A stretch of DNA of 64,000 nt from Mycoplasma sp. 1018B. GTDB taxonomy: Bacteria > Bacillota_I > Bacilli_A > Mycoplasmatales > Metamycoplasmataceae. The notes under the pieces are model-generated. The model saw nothing but the letters and a program-made list of their open reading frames with translations. It did not search any database and was not told the origin of the DNA. This document shows positions 11,313 to 21,466 of the stretch, in pieces (the stretch's first letter is position 1; each line of letters begins with the position of its first letter). The position numbers and the translations under genes were made by a program. The stretch spans positions 496,001 through 560,000 of the forward strand of contig NZ_CP102084.1 of the NCBI RefSeq assembly GCF_024582675.1, in the 5' to 3' direction.

Positions 11313-11501
11313 ACATTCCTTTATATATTAGTAACTTAAAAAATCTTGAATAATTAATTAATATTAATTATATTTTATTTTATAATGCATAAAAATGATA
11401 ACCTATAAAAGATGAGTTATTTAAATTTATTTTAAATTTTACATTATATATAATGTATATATAGTATATATACAAACGTTTAAATTAACTTAGGAGTTAA
11501 T
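11313..11501. promoter_or_regulatory. Divergent promoter region between gpmI and dnaX
   Basis: A 189-bp AT-rich region. It contains TATAAT-like boxes, a perfect 16-bp palindrome ACATTATATATAATGT at 11441-11456, and an AGGAG Shine-Dalgarno sequence before the dnaX ATG. The palindrome could be an operator or chance in AT-rich DNA. No RNA gene is apparent. Confidence 0.5.
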
Positions 11502-13421
11502 ATGTCATATAAAGCTTTATACCGTAAATATAGACCCCAAAAATTTGAACAAGTTGTTGGACAAGAGCATATAATCAAAGTCTTAGAAAATATTATAATT
11601 AGCAATAATATAAATCATGCTTATTTATTTAGTGGCTCTAGAGGTGTAGGTAAAACTTCCTTAGCTAAAATTTTTGCTAATGCTATAAATTGTATTCATA
11701 CCAATATACCATATGATATTTGTGAAAATTGTTTAGAAAAAAGCGCAAATAATTTGGATATTATTGAAATGGACGCTGCTTCAAACAATGGTGTAGAAGA
11801 AATTAGAATGTTACAGGAAAAAATCGAACATTTACCTACTGTTGGTCGTTATAAAATATATATTATTGATGAAGTACACATGTTAACTAAAAGTGCTTTT
11901 AATTCCTTGTTAAAAACTTTAGAAGAACCTCCTTCACATGTTATTTTTATTTTAGCTACAACAGATGCTCAAAAAATACCATCAACTGTTTTATCAAGAC
12001 TACAAATTCATAATTTTAAAAAAATAACTAATAAACAAATAGAAAATCGTTTAAAAGAAATTTTTGAAATTGAAAAAATACAATATGACAATGACACTCC
12101 AGCATATATTGCTCGTTTGGCTCAAGGAGCACTAAGAGATGCGTTATCTATTGCAGAACAAGCTATTGCTTATTGTGATAATAATTTAACTTTAAAAAGT
12201 GTCACTGAACTTTTTGGTATTGTGGAAAATAGTAAAATAATTAATTTTTTTAATGCTATATATAAACATGATTATTCATATGTTATTAATACATTTGATG
12301 AATTTAAAAACAATAATGCCGATGCTAAAATACTCGTAGAAAATTGAATAACGGTTTTAAAAGATTATTTAGTATGTAACAAAACAAATAATTTAGATTT
12401 TAGTGAAATACTTTTAGAAAATGATTTCGAATTAATAGAATTCAATACAATTTTTGCTTATGAAACATTAGAATATTTATATCAATTACTTAAAAGTTTA
12501 TATAATCAAAATAAACCTTATGATTTAATATATTTTAATTTATTTAAAATTATGAACAGGCACAATTCATTTTTAGAAACAAATGATTCATTAATAAAAA
12601 AGGAAAAAATGCAAGAAAATAGAAATTCTCAAAATGATCAAACTAATAAAGTTCAAGAAGAATTAAAAATAAATAATAATTCAGTAGAAAAAGAAATTAA
12701 AGATATATTAGAACAAAGTCAAGAATATATTTTGAAATATAATAACGCAAAAGATGATATTAAAAATATTGAAAATGAAATTTTAACTTTCAACGATGAT
12801 TTAGACGATGAAAATTTAGAGAATCCTTTAATATCTACTGAAGAATTTGACATTAATCAAAATAGTGATGTTACATTGCCATTATTAAAAACATATACTA
12901 ATGATAAAATTTTTAAAAGTCAAATTGATGATGAATTACTCGAAAAATTATTTGCTTTACATTTTTATGATAAAAAAGTTTTAAATCCAAATAATAAGAA
13001 TGATCAAATAAAAACTATTTTAGAAAATAGTAAAAATTTAATTACTAATTTAGAATGTAATGATTTTATTAAAGCAATTAGTACAACAGAATTAAAAGTA
13101 TTAGCAAGCGCTAGTAATTTTATATTAATACACGGTAATAGTAAAGTTGAAAATAAAATTTTAAATTATTTACAAGATAATTATCAAAATGAAATTATTC
13201 AAAGAGAATTTTTTCAAAAGTTATTTAAAAAACAATTACATCTATTTATAACATCTTCTGCTGATAAAGATCGAATAAAAACCATTTTTAATAAAGTTAG
13301 CATGTTTTCTAATAAAGAATTAGAAAAATATAAACCTTTAGAAAATTTACAACCACAAAAAAATAATTTTGTTTTAAAATTATATAACTTAATTTCAAAA
13401 GGAATCAAAGGAGAAAAATAA
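11502..13421 (+). CDS. dnaX: DNA polymerase III gamma/tau subunit
   Basis: A 639-residue clamp-loader ATPase with UGA-Trp at 12345-12347. Motifs: FEQVVGQEHI, GSRGVGKTS (Walker A), IIDEVHML (Walker B), LLKTLEEPP and STVLSRLQ (sensor 1/arginine-finger region). The zinc module (CIHTNIPYDICENC) shows three cysteines; the fourth position appears to be Lys. After residue ~365 comes an Asn/Glu/Lys-rich linker and then a tau-like C-terminal domain. At 12596-12602 the sequence A AAA AAG is in phase (codons ATA AAA AAG), with a minus-one-frame stop at 12620-12622; this could make a short gamma-like product of about 373 residues. The ATG at 11502 has AGGAG upstream. First gene of a replication/recombination operon. 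Confidence 0.95.
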
Positions 13422-13422
13422 T

Positions 13423-13710
13423 ATGGATCAAGGATTATTAAGAAAATTACAAAAAATTCAAAAAGAAGCCGAAATAAAAGAAGAAGCATTTTTAGAAAAA
13501 ACTTTTTCTATTGAAAAACAAGGCATAGAAGTAATTGCAAAAGGCAGCAAACAAATAGTATCAATTAGAATCAAAGAAACAATTTTATTAGACCCTGAAG
13601 ATGCAGAAACTTTAGAAGATTTAATTACTTTAACAATTAATGATTTATTTTTACAAATTGATGAAGAGCATCAACAAATAATGCCTAATATACCTGGTTT
13701 TGGTTTTTAA
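13423..13710 (+). CDS. YbaB/EbfC-family nucleoid-associated protein
   Basis: A 95-residue protein beginning right after the dnaX stop, with an AAAGGAG Shine-Dalgarno sequence inside the dnaX end. It has the YbaB layout: an N-terminal coiled helix rich in Lys and Glu, a central beta region (IEVIAKGSKQIVSIRI, compare the family's VxVxxxGxxxVxxI), then LDPEDAETLEDLI and a C-terminal helix ending PNIPGFGF. YbaB binds DNA and is classically encoded between dnaX and recR, as here. Confidence 0.92.
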   Translation: MDQGLLRKLQKIQKEAEIKEEAFLEKTFSIEKQGIEVIAKGSKQIVSIRIKETILLDPEDAETLEDLITLTINDLFLQIDEEHQQIMPNIPGFGF

Positions 13711-13711
13711 T

Positions 13712-14305
13712 ATGAAAATAAATAGTATTGAAAATTTAATAAACAAATTAACTCTTTTTCCTGGTATTAGTAAAAAACAAGCGGAAAAAATGTCAAATTT
13801 TTTGCTTATTAAAGATCAAAATTATTTAAATGATTTAATAAATTCTTTCGAACAAATAAAAAAACGTTTATCTTTTTGTAATGATTGTAATTATATAAAA
13901 GAAGATAATATATGTTTAAATTGTAAAAATTTGACTTTTAATAATGAAATATTAATGATTGTAGAAAGTATACAAGCGGTTAATAAATTAATAAATAATC
14001 AAATATTTAGTGGTATTTTTTATGTAATGCCATATTTAATCGACGCTAAAATGCAAGCAAATGATAATAAAACCGAATTTGAACATTTAATTAATTATTT
14101 ATCTAAAAATAAATTTAAAGAAGTAATTATTGTTTTAAGCCCTACGTTACAAGGTGAATTAACAACAAATTTACTAATTAATAAACTTAATCAAGAAAAT
14201 ATTAAATGTTCTAGAGCTGCTATTGGAATGCCAATTAATTCAAATATAGATTATTTGGATCCTTTCACAATAAAAGAATCAATAATCAATCGTAAGAATA
14301 AATAA
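13712..14305 (+). CDS. recR: Recombination mediator protein RecR
   Basis: A 197-residue protein with helix-hairpin-helix motif (LTLFPGISKKQAEKM), a four-cysteine zinc finger (CNDC...CLNC), a Toprim domain (EILMIVESIQAV) and the C-terminal GMPINSNIDYLDPFTI segment typical of RecR. It acts with RecO/RecF to load RecA at gaps. The ATG at 13712 follows the ybaB stop with a 1-nt gap. A TTG at 13700 is in frame but less likely. The dnaX-ybaB-recR order is conserved in many bacteria. Confidence 0.93.
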   Translation: MKINSIENLINKLTLFPGISKKQAEKMSNFLLIKDQNYLNDLINSFEQIKKRLSFCNDCNYIKEDNICLNCKNLTFNNEILMIVESIQAVNKLINNQIFSGIFYVMPYLIDAKMQANDNKTEFEHLINYLSKNKFKEVIIVLSPTLQGELTTNLLINKLNQENIKCSRAAIGMPINSNIDYLDPFTIKESIINRKNK

Positions 14306-14321
14306 TTGATAAGGTGGTAAT

Positions 14322-14969
14322 ATGTTTATAACTTTTGAAGGTTTAGATGGAAGTGGTAAAACCACAACAATGAAATTATTAGCTCAGAAAATTAAACAAA
14401 ATTTTCCTAAAATTGAAATTTTAGAAACAAGAGAACCAGGCGGTCATGGAATAAAAGAAGCGGAAAAAATAAGAGAATTAATACTGGATAAAGATAATGA
14501 ATTATCACCTATTACTGAAGCTATGTTGTATTCTGCATCAAGAAGAATACATTTAGATAAAGTAGTTATTCCTGGATTAACTGAAAATAAATTAGTTCTT
14601 TGTGATCGTTATATTGATAGCTTTTATGCATATCAAGGAATAGCTCGTAATTTAGGTTTAGATTTTGTTACTAATTTAACAGAATTAACTATTCAAGGTA
14701 TTAAACCTCATATTACTTTCTTTTTAAACATTGATCTTAATTTAAGTAGAACAAGACGTTTAGAAACAAGAACAGATAAACCTAACCGATTAGATTTAGA
14801 AAGTGAAGATTTTCACAAAAAAGTTTATTTGGGTTATCAAATATTAATAAATCAAAATCCTTCTAGATTTGAAATTATAGATGCTAGCAAATCTATTGAA
14901 GAAGTTGTAAATAATATTTATGAAAAATTAATTAATAATGAATTATTTAAAAATAAATATATTAAATAA
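14322..14969 (+). CDS. tmk: Thymidylate kinase
   Basis: A 215-residue P-loop kinase: FEGLDGSGKTTTMKLL (Walker A), ETREPGG, CDRYIDSFYAYQGIARNLG (DRY motif) and a LID region ending near RLDLESEDFH. It phosphorylates dTMP to dTDP in the cytosol. AAGGTGG before the ATG at 14322 is a good ribosome site. It lies between recR and holB, a common Firmicute order. Confidence 0.97.
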   Translation: MFITFEGLDGSGKTTTMKLLAQKIKQNFPKIEILETREPGGHGIKEAEKIRELILDKDNELSPITEAMLYSASRRIHLDKVVIPGLTENKLVLCDRYIDSFYAYQGIARNLGLDFVTNLTELTIQGIKPHITFFLNIDLNLSRTRRLETRTDKPNRLDLESEDFHKKVYLGYQILINQNPSRFEIIDASKSIEEVVNNIYEKLINNELFKNKYIK

Positions 14970-14971
14970 AA

Positions 14972-15871
14972 ATGTTCACATATTTAAAAATAGTAAAAAA
15001 TTCATTAAAAAATGAAAAATTAAATCATTGTTATTTACTTAAAAGTTATGAATTAATTGATTTTAATTCTGCAATTATAAATATTATTAATTTAATCACA
15101 AATATTAATCTAACATCTTTAGATGAACAATTATTACCATCAAATATTAAAATTTTAAATGCAGAAGATAAAAATTTAACTAAAGATAATATTAAAAAAA
15201 TTTTTGAAACTTTAAATATTATTAGTCATAATAAAAAGATTGTAATTCTTAAAAATATTGAAAATGCTTCAATTCAAGCTCTTAACACTATATTATTAAC
15301 TTTAGAAGAACCTAGCCAAAATGTTTTATTTATAATAACTACAAATAATATAGAAAAAGTTTTACCAACAATAAAATCTCGCGCAATAATTCTAAATATT
15401 AGAAATGACGATTTTAAAGAAATAGCATATTTAAAACTTAAAAAAGAAAAATTTGATAATATCGAGATAAATTTTATATTACAATTATTTTCATCAATAG
15501 AACAAATAGATAAATATATATCAAAAACTAATTTAACTATAGTTAGTGATTTTTTTAAAATATTAAATTCTAATATCAACAATATATATCTTTTTTTAAG
15601 TAAATATAATAAAAAAGATCTTTTTGATATTGCCTATTTATTAATTTATAGCCTTAGATTATTAGCTTTTGAAATTTTTGTTAATAAAAAATCTGATTAT
15701 CCAGAATGGTTTGTTAAAAGCAAATTAAATTTATCTAAAAATTCTTTTAATTTTGAAAAAATATTTATTTTATGTGATTCATTTTTAAATGAAACACATA
15801 AATCAACATTTAATATCTTTTTACAATTAGAAAATTTTCTAATAGAATTAGTGAGATTATGAAATGAGTAA
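14972..15871 (+). CDS. holB: DNA polymerase III delta-prime subunit
   Basis: A 299-residue clamp-loader subunit starting 3 nt after the tmk stop. It resembles a degenerate DnaX: the nucleotide-binding P-loop is absent, while [32 protein letters not shown] (15280-15380 region) carries the typical clamp-loader sensor/SRC-like segment. It terminates as Leu-Trp(UGA)-Asn-Glu-stop at 15869-15871, so it overlaps the rsmI start (15864). It forms the pentameric clamp loader with DnaX and HolA. Confidence 0.9.
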
Positions 15872-16583
15872 AATTTTTTTAGTAGCAACACCTATAGGTA
15901 ACATGAAAGATATTACATATCGTGCGGTAGAAACATTAAAAAACGTAGATTATATTGCATGTGAAGACACAAGAGTGGCACAAAAATTACTTAATTATTG
16001 AAATATACAAAAAAAACTTTTCATATATAACAAATTTAATGAAAATAATTCCGCAAAAGGTTTAATAGATTTAATTTTGAAAGAAAATAAATCTTTAGCA
16101 TTAATTTCCGATTCTGGAATGCCTTTAATTAGTGATCCAGGATTTAATCTAGTTAAATTAGCAAGAGAAAAAGAAATTGACATAGAATTAATTCCAGGTG
16201 TAAATGCTGCAATAACTGCAATGGCATTGAGTGGTTTTACAAACGAATTTGTTTTTCATGGTTTTCCTAAAGAAAAAACACAGCAAAAAAAAGATCAATT
16301 AGAGAATTTAGATCTGAATTTTTCACATATTTTTTACATCGCTCCGCATAAACTAATTAATTTATTAGAATTAATAAACAATATTTGAAAAGACAAGGCA
16401 AAATTATTTCTTTGCAAAGAATTAACTAAAATTTATGAACAACATTTTTATGGAACTGCTGAAGAAATTTTAAATGATTTAACAAAAAGAAATATTAAAG
16501 GCGAATATACTTTAGTCATTTATATAAAAAGTGAAAAAAAAGTAAAAATTAATAAATACGCTAGTTATAGTAAAGTAGATTAA
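15864..16583 (+). CDS. rsmI: 16S rRNA 2'-O-ribose C1402 methyltransferase
   Basis: A 239-residue SAM-dependent methyltransferase of the tetrapyrrole-methylase fold: [59 protein letters not shown] and FHGFPKEK are all diagnostic RsmI segments. It modifies C1402 of 16S rRNA. It overlaps holB by 8 bp and ends the operon; the terminator hairpin includes its stop codon. Confidence 0.95.
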
Positions 16584-16591
16584 TCTACTTT
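16572..16591 (+). terminator. Terminator of the dnaX-rsmI operon
   Basis: AAAGTAGATTAATCTACTTT is a perfect palindrome followed by T7. It contains the rsmI stop codon. Confidence 0.75.
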
Positions 16592-16682
16592 TTTTATTTT
16601 TTTATATATTAATATATAATTTAAAAAATAAATTCTTATAATTCCTAAAATTAATTTATTTACGCAAATAATGGAGTTTACT

Positions 16683-18344
16683 ATGTATAAAAATCATATT
16701 AATATTTTTGCTTTAGGTGGTTTAGATGAAAATGGAAAAAATTGTTATGTTTTAGAATATAATGACGATATTTATATTATAAATACCGGTACAAAAATTC
16801 CAATTAATTCTAAAAATGGCGTTGATACTTTAATACCTAATTTTAATTATTTTATAAAAAATAAAGATAAAATTAAGGGTATTTTTATAACTGATGTAAA
16901 AAATGAATCTTTTAGTGCATTACCATGATTATTAATGTCTATTTCAGGACAAACTATTTATTCATCCGAATTTAATTCAATAATGATACAAGATCGTTTA
17001 GAAAAATATAAAATCAATAATCCTGATTACAAAATTCAAGTAATCGATAAAATTACCAAAATAGGGGAAATTTTTGTTCAACCTATTGAATTGGCTGGAT
17101 CAATGCCAGGGCACATAGGTTTTAATTTTATAACTCCACAAGGTGATATTTTATTTTTATTTAATTTTATTGAAGCAAATTTAGGAATTTATGGTAATTT
17201 AAATTTTACAAATCTAGCTAAAAATTTTAGTAAAAGATCATTATTAGCATTAATTGTTGATTCTGGAAGAGCAAATTATCCTGGAAAAGCTGTTCATAAA
17301 ATTCAATTACCACAGTCAATTAAAGAAACATTTTTAGAAACTAAAAGCGACCGAAGAATAATTATTGGCGCATATGATGAAGAAATGGCGTCAATACAAC
17401 AAATTTTAAATTTAGCCATTGAAACAAAAAGACCAGTTATTGTTTACGGAAAAACTTATGCTCAAGCTCTTAACATAATTAAAAATAAATTTCCACAAGT
17501 TAAATTTCCTAAAATTTTAGACCATAACAGTATAAGTAAAACTAATAATGCAGTAATTTTAGTTACAGGTTCAGTAGAAAGACTATATAGTAGATTTTTA
17601 AGAATAACAAGTAATAATGATGTATTTTTAACATTAAAAAACACAGATGTTGTTATTATTTTAGCACCTCCTATTAATGGTTTAGAAAGTCAAGAAGCAA
17701 TAATGCTGGATGAAATTACCAGAATTACTTCAAATCTTTATGATGTTAATACAAACGAATTTTATAGACATAGACCAGCAAAAGAAGATCTTATCAATTT
17801 GGTTGATTCTCTAAAACCTAAATATGTTATTCCTGCTCAAGGTTTATATCGTTATTTGGTAAGTGCACAAAATATTTTGACAGAAAAATTAAATATCAAA
17901 GATAACAAATGTTTATTGTTACAAAATGGAAAAATAGTTCATTTTGCTGATGGTAAATTAATTTCGACTAATGGAAAAATTAAAGAAATTCATGATACTA
18001 TAATTGATGGTTTTGGTGTAGGAGATATTTCCTCTGAAGTTATTCTCGAAAGAGAATTACTAGGAAGAGATGGCATTATCTTAGTTTCTGTATTATATAA
18101 TTCTAAAACTAAATTATTAAACGGAAAATTACAAATGAATTTTGTTGGTATTTTTGATAAAGAAACTAAGAAAATAGCTAAAGAATTAATTAAAACTACT
18201 ATTTTAAAAATTATTGAAAATGAAACATTCGATGGTTTAAAAACTTTTCAAAATAGAGCAAGGCAAGTAATAAGAAAAAAAATATTTAAAGTTTTTGATA
18301 AAGAACCAATGATAATAGTTTCTTTAGTACAATCAAATAATTAA
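16683..18344 (+). CDS. RNase J-family paralogue with inactivated catalytic site
   Basis: A 553-residue protein with the length and segment order of RNase J: ALGGLDENGKNCYVLEY at the N-terminus, beta-CASP region (VDSGRANYPG, IIIGAYDEEMASIQQI) and the C-terminal domain through ARQVIRKKIFKVFDKEP. The metallo-beta-lactamase motif HxHxDH is replaced by D71-V-K73-N-E75-S76. Further His/Asp positions also changed (GSMPGHIGF, NFIEAN; PAQGLYRYL where PVHGEYRML is usual). It is therefore probably a non-catalytic partner or scaffold of an active RNase J elsewhere. The ATG at 16683 is chosen because GGAG lies 6 nt upstream; the ATG at 16671 contains that site. Confidence 0.85.
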
Positions 18345-18346
18345 AA

Positions 18347-18374
18347 AAAACTTGTTTTAACAAGTTTTTTTTAA
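18347..18374. terminator. Terminator between converging genes
   Basis: AAAACTTG pairs with CAAGTTTT, with A- and T-runs on the two sides. It can stop the RNase J paralogue (+) and ymdB (-). Confidence 0.7.
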
Positions 18375-18378
18375 TATT

Positions 18379-19191
18379 CTAATTTTCTAAAAGATTAATA
18401 GTTTGAATTTTATTTTTCATTTTATTAATAGTATTTAATGTCAACAAAACAGCATTGAATTGAGACTTATTTGGAGAAATTTTAAATTTAGCATTTTTTT
18501 GATATCTCATTTTTTGATATACTTCATCAAAATTAGCACCAATTGCACTATTTAAAGGTCCACACATACCAACATCAGTAATATAACAAGTAAATTTTGG
18601 TAACAATCTAGCATCGTTTGTTTGTACATGCGTATGAGTACCAACTAAGGCATCAATTTTACCATCTAAATATAAGCCTAAAACATTTTTTTCACTTGTA
18701 GTTTCTGCGTGAAAATCTACAAAATGAAAATCTGTTTTTTCTTGATAATTAATAATATTATCAATACAATCAAAAAAATTATCTGCATACTCTTCTTTTC
18801 ATGGAGATAATAATTTATTAAATGTTATACCCATTAAAGAAGTAATTCTTATAGTTTTATTTTTAATTTTAACAATTCTTGAACCCATTCCTGGATATGA
18901 ATTAGATATATTAGCCGGTCTAGAAATATCATTGTTATTTATAAATTCTAAAATCTCTTCATTAGCTCATACATGATTACCAATTGTAAAATGATTAACA
19001 CCCATTTCTTTTAATTTTTGATAATCATTTTTATTAAAACCTTTTCTACCGGAAACATTTTCCGCTTGAGCAATAATCATATCAAAATGATATTTTGTTT
19101 TTAGATTTGGTAAAAATTTTTCTAAAATTTTTATTCCTGGAAAGCCAAATATATCACCTATAAAAAGTATTTTTATTTTTTTATTTTTCAT
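18379..19191 (-). CDS. ymdB: YmdB-family metallophosphoesterase
   Basis: A 270-residue protein with ILFIGDIFGFPG (GDxxG), AENVSGRKGF, TIGNHVW (GNH motif; Trp is UGA), VDFHAETTSEK and VGTHTHVQTND, the metal ligands of the YmdB family. The Bacillus enzyme hydrolyses 2',3'-cyclic nucleotides and affects RNA turnover. An RNase J-like gene lies next door but is convergent, so it is not in the same operon. Transcribed divergently from whiA, with a TATAAT at 19209-19214 on the minus strand. Confidence 0.93.
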
Positions 19192-19250
19192 AAATCTTTT
19201 CTACATATATTATAAATATATAATTCTTTTTTATTTTTTCTTATAATTAT

Positions 19251-19256
19251 TATAAT
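19251..19256 (+). promoter_or_regulatory. -10 box of the whiA-holA unit
   Basis: TATAAT ends 11 nt before the whiA ATG at 19268, leaving room for a leader of only a few bases and no clear ribosome site. Confidence 0.45.
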
Positions 19257-19267
19257 TATAAGAAAAT

Positions 19268-20101
19268 ATGAATTTTAGCTTACAAATAAAATATGAGATT
19301 TTAAAGAAACAAAAAACTAAAGATCAAATATATGATTTTTTAAAAGGTTTTATAAGTTCAAAGGTAATTTTTGACATTCATAAAAATATCTTATTAGTAA
19401 TTAGGGATAAAACCATAAGAGAAAATATCATAAACTTTTTGAATATTTTAAAAATTACATTTACTCAAGAAAAAACAAATATTATTATATTAGCGAAAGA
19501 ATTTAATTTAAACGAACAAATTATTTATTTAAATAGTTTTTTTGCAGGTTTTTTTGCAGGTAGTGGGTCAATAAATAATTTAAACAAAACTTCTTACCAT
19601 TTGGCTATTAATTCTAATTATGAAATTTTTATTGATCAAATACAAAAAAAATTAAACACATATGATTTTGGTTTTGTAAAAATGTTTTATAAACAAAAAT
19701 ATATTTTATATATTAAAAAACAAGAAAAAATTTCCGATTTCTTAAAAGCTATTGAAGCAATTAATTCTTATTTTATTTTTGAAGATTCAATAATTACAAG
19801 AGATTATCAAAATAATATAAATCGTTTAAATAATATAGATTATTCAAATATAGAAAAAATAGTTAATGCTCAAGAAAAATATCTGGAATTCATAAATTAT
19901 ATTAATGAACATAATTTAAAAGAAAATTTTAAGGAAGATGAATTAGTTTTTTTTGATTTAATTAAAAATAATATTGGAGAAAGTTTAAATAACTATACTT
20001 TTTTATTACAAAAATATAATATACATAAAACTAAGGCGGGATTAAATCATTGATTAATAAAATTAAAAAAAATAGTTAATGAACATAAGGAGAAAAATTA
20101 A
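19268..20101 (+). CDS. whiA: WhiA-like DNA-binding protein
   Basis: A 277-residue protein with a UGA-Trp near its end. It has the WhiA pattern: an N-terminal region, a decayed LAGLIDADG homing-endonuclease-like core (FFAGFFAGSGSINNLNKTSYHL), and a C-terminal helix-turn-helix ending KAGLNHWLIKLKKI (family SGVNHRLRKI). WhiA is a conserved Gram-positive and mollicute protein linked to cell division; in mycoplasmas it has also been described as a ribosomal-gene regulator. The stop TAA is followed immediately by the holA ATG. Confidence 0.85.
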
Positions 20102-21053
20102 ATGTATTTTATTTTTTCAAATGATTTGTATCAGATAAATAAACAAATTCAAATAATTCAAAAAGAAGAAAATATTAATACTAAAAAAAGATATTATTAT
20201 GAGAATATTAATTCTTTAATTGAAATAATAAAAAATCTAAATCAAGAGATTTTATTTTCTTCTAAGGAATTAATAATTATAAATAATTGCAATTTATTAA
20301 CAAGTAATAAATTTAATAAAGAAGAAATTTTTATAATAAACCAATTTATAAATTCTATTAAAAATAATAATAACATTTTAATATTTGTTAATCAAATTAA
20401 AAAAATGATGTGTTAAAAAATATATTTACTGAAGAAATATATTTTTCTAATAAACAAATAAAAGTCTTTGAATTAAACGAACTTGATATTAAAGAAAAAA
20501 TTAATTTAATACTGCATAAAGCTGAGAAAGCAAAAATTCAAATAAATTATTCTAATGTTTTGCAATTAGTTAATAAAGTTAATGATGATACAATGAGATT
20601 AATTAATGAATTTGAAAAAATTGCGTTAGTAACTAAAAATATTACTATTTATGAGATAAATGAACTTATTGTTTCAAGTATTAACTTTGATCCTTTCGCA
20701 TTTATCAATTCCTTAGAACAAAAAAAATTAAATATTATTTGAGATCAATATTTAAAAAAAATTATTGCAGGGGAAAATATTACAATGTTGATTTATCAAA
20801 TATCTCAAAATTTAATTATTTGTAATCAAATGTATTATTATTTAAATAATAAAAAAATTTAGAAACATATTCTCAAGAATTCAAAATTAATTTATATAGA
20901 GCTAAAAAAATATATTCATTATTAAATAATTTGTCAATTAATAAAATACAAAATATGATCAAATATTTAGCAGAATTAGATAGAGAAATTAAAAAAGGCA
21001 TAGTAAATGAAAAAATAGGTTTTGAACTTTTTTTAATAAAATTTTTTCATTAA
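20102..21053 (+). CDS. holA: DNA polymerase III delta subunit, interrupted by two minus-one frame breaks
   Basis: Three consecutive frames together give a HolA-like protein of about 317 residues. Frame 1 runs from ATG 20102 to a stop at 20414-20416, frame 2 continues to 20860-20862, frame 3 ends at 21051-21053. Both switches fall on A7 runs (20399-20405 and 20851-20857); one added A at each joins the frames smoothly (IKKNDVLKNIF; NNKKNLETYSQEF). Recognisable parts are IIINNCNLL, DDTMRLINEFEKI, and the C-terminal helical bundle with AELDREIKKG. HolA opens the sliding clamp and is normally essential, so this may be slippage or undercalled sequence rather than a dead gene. It lies between whiA and rnpB. 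Confidence 0.8.
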
Positions 21054-21069
21054 TTTTTAAATAAATTTA

Positions 21070-21075
21070 TATAAT
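21070..21075 (+). promoter_or_regulatory. -10 box of rnpB
   Basis: TATAAT with 6 nt between it and the inferred first base of RNase P RNA at 21082; it follows the holA stop closely. Confidence 0.6.
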
Positions 21076-21081
21076 AAATTA

Positions 21082-21366
21082 GTATCGGTCAACAGCTGTT
21101 TTATAAAAATAGAGGAAAGTCCACGCTAACACAATCTGAGATGATTGTAGTGTTCATGCTGAATCTAATAAATTCAGGCTTAGACGACTAGTGCCACAGA
21201 GACGAGAATTGTGAAACGCGGTAAACTCCATGAGTTAGAAACCCAAATAACGGTAGGGGAACTCTTTTAAGAGAAATGAATCAAAAAAGAGAATTTAAAT
21301 ATTAATATTTAAATTAGATAAATTGTTGACATCTTATTGGAAGAACAAAACGTGGCTTATAGATAC
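21082..21366 (+). ncRNA. rnpB: RNase P RNA
   Basis: Contains the conserved core segments GAGGAAAGTCC (P4 region, about 21112), CACAGAGACGAGAATTGTGAAACGCGGTAAAC-type core around 21195-21228 and AGAAACCCAAATAACGGTAGGGG, and a P4 3' strand near the end (GAAGAACAAAACGTGGCTTATAGATAC region). The 5' GTATC (21082) pairs with 3' GATAC (21362-21366) as helix P1. Type B-like, as in other low-GC Gram-positives and mollicutes. It is the catalytic RNA of tRNA 5' processing. Ends are inferred from P1 pairing and promoter spacing. Confidence 0.93.
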
Positions 21367-21390
21367 AACACACTTTTAAAGTGTGTTTTT
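21367..21390 (+). terminator. rnpB terminator
   Basis: AACACACTTT pairs with AAAGTGTGTT, followed by a T-run, directly after RNase P RNA. Confidence 0.75.
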
Positions 21391-21416
21391 ATTTTAAATT
21401 ATAGACAAATCACAGT

Positions 21417-21422
21417 TATAAT
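21417..21422 (+). promoter_or_regulatory. -10 box of ychF
   Basis: TATAAT 44 nt upstream of the ychF ATG, which also has an AGGAGAT ribosome site. Confidence 0.5.
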
Positions 21423-21466
21423 TAAAATGTTAAAAATATTAAAATTTTTGAATTATAGGAGATAAT

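Noticed and set aside
15864-15871. holB ending at the UGA 15860-15862
   Set aside because: UGA is Trp in this genome; the frame continues three codons to TAA at 15869-15871.
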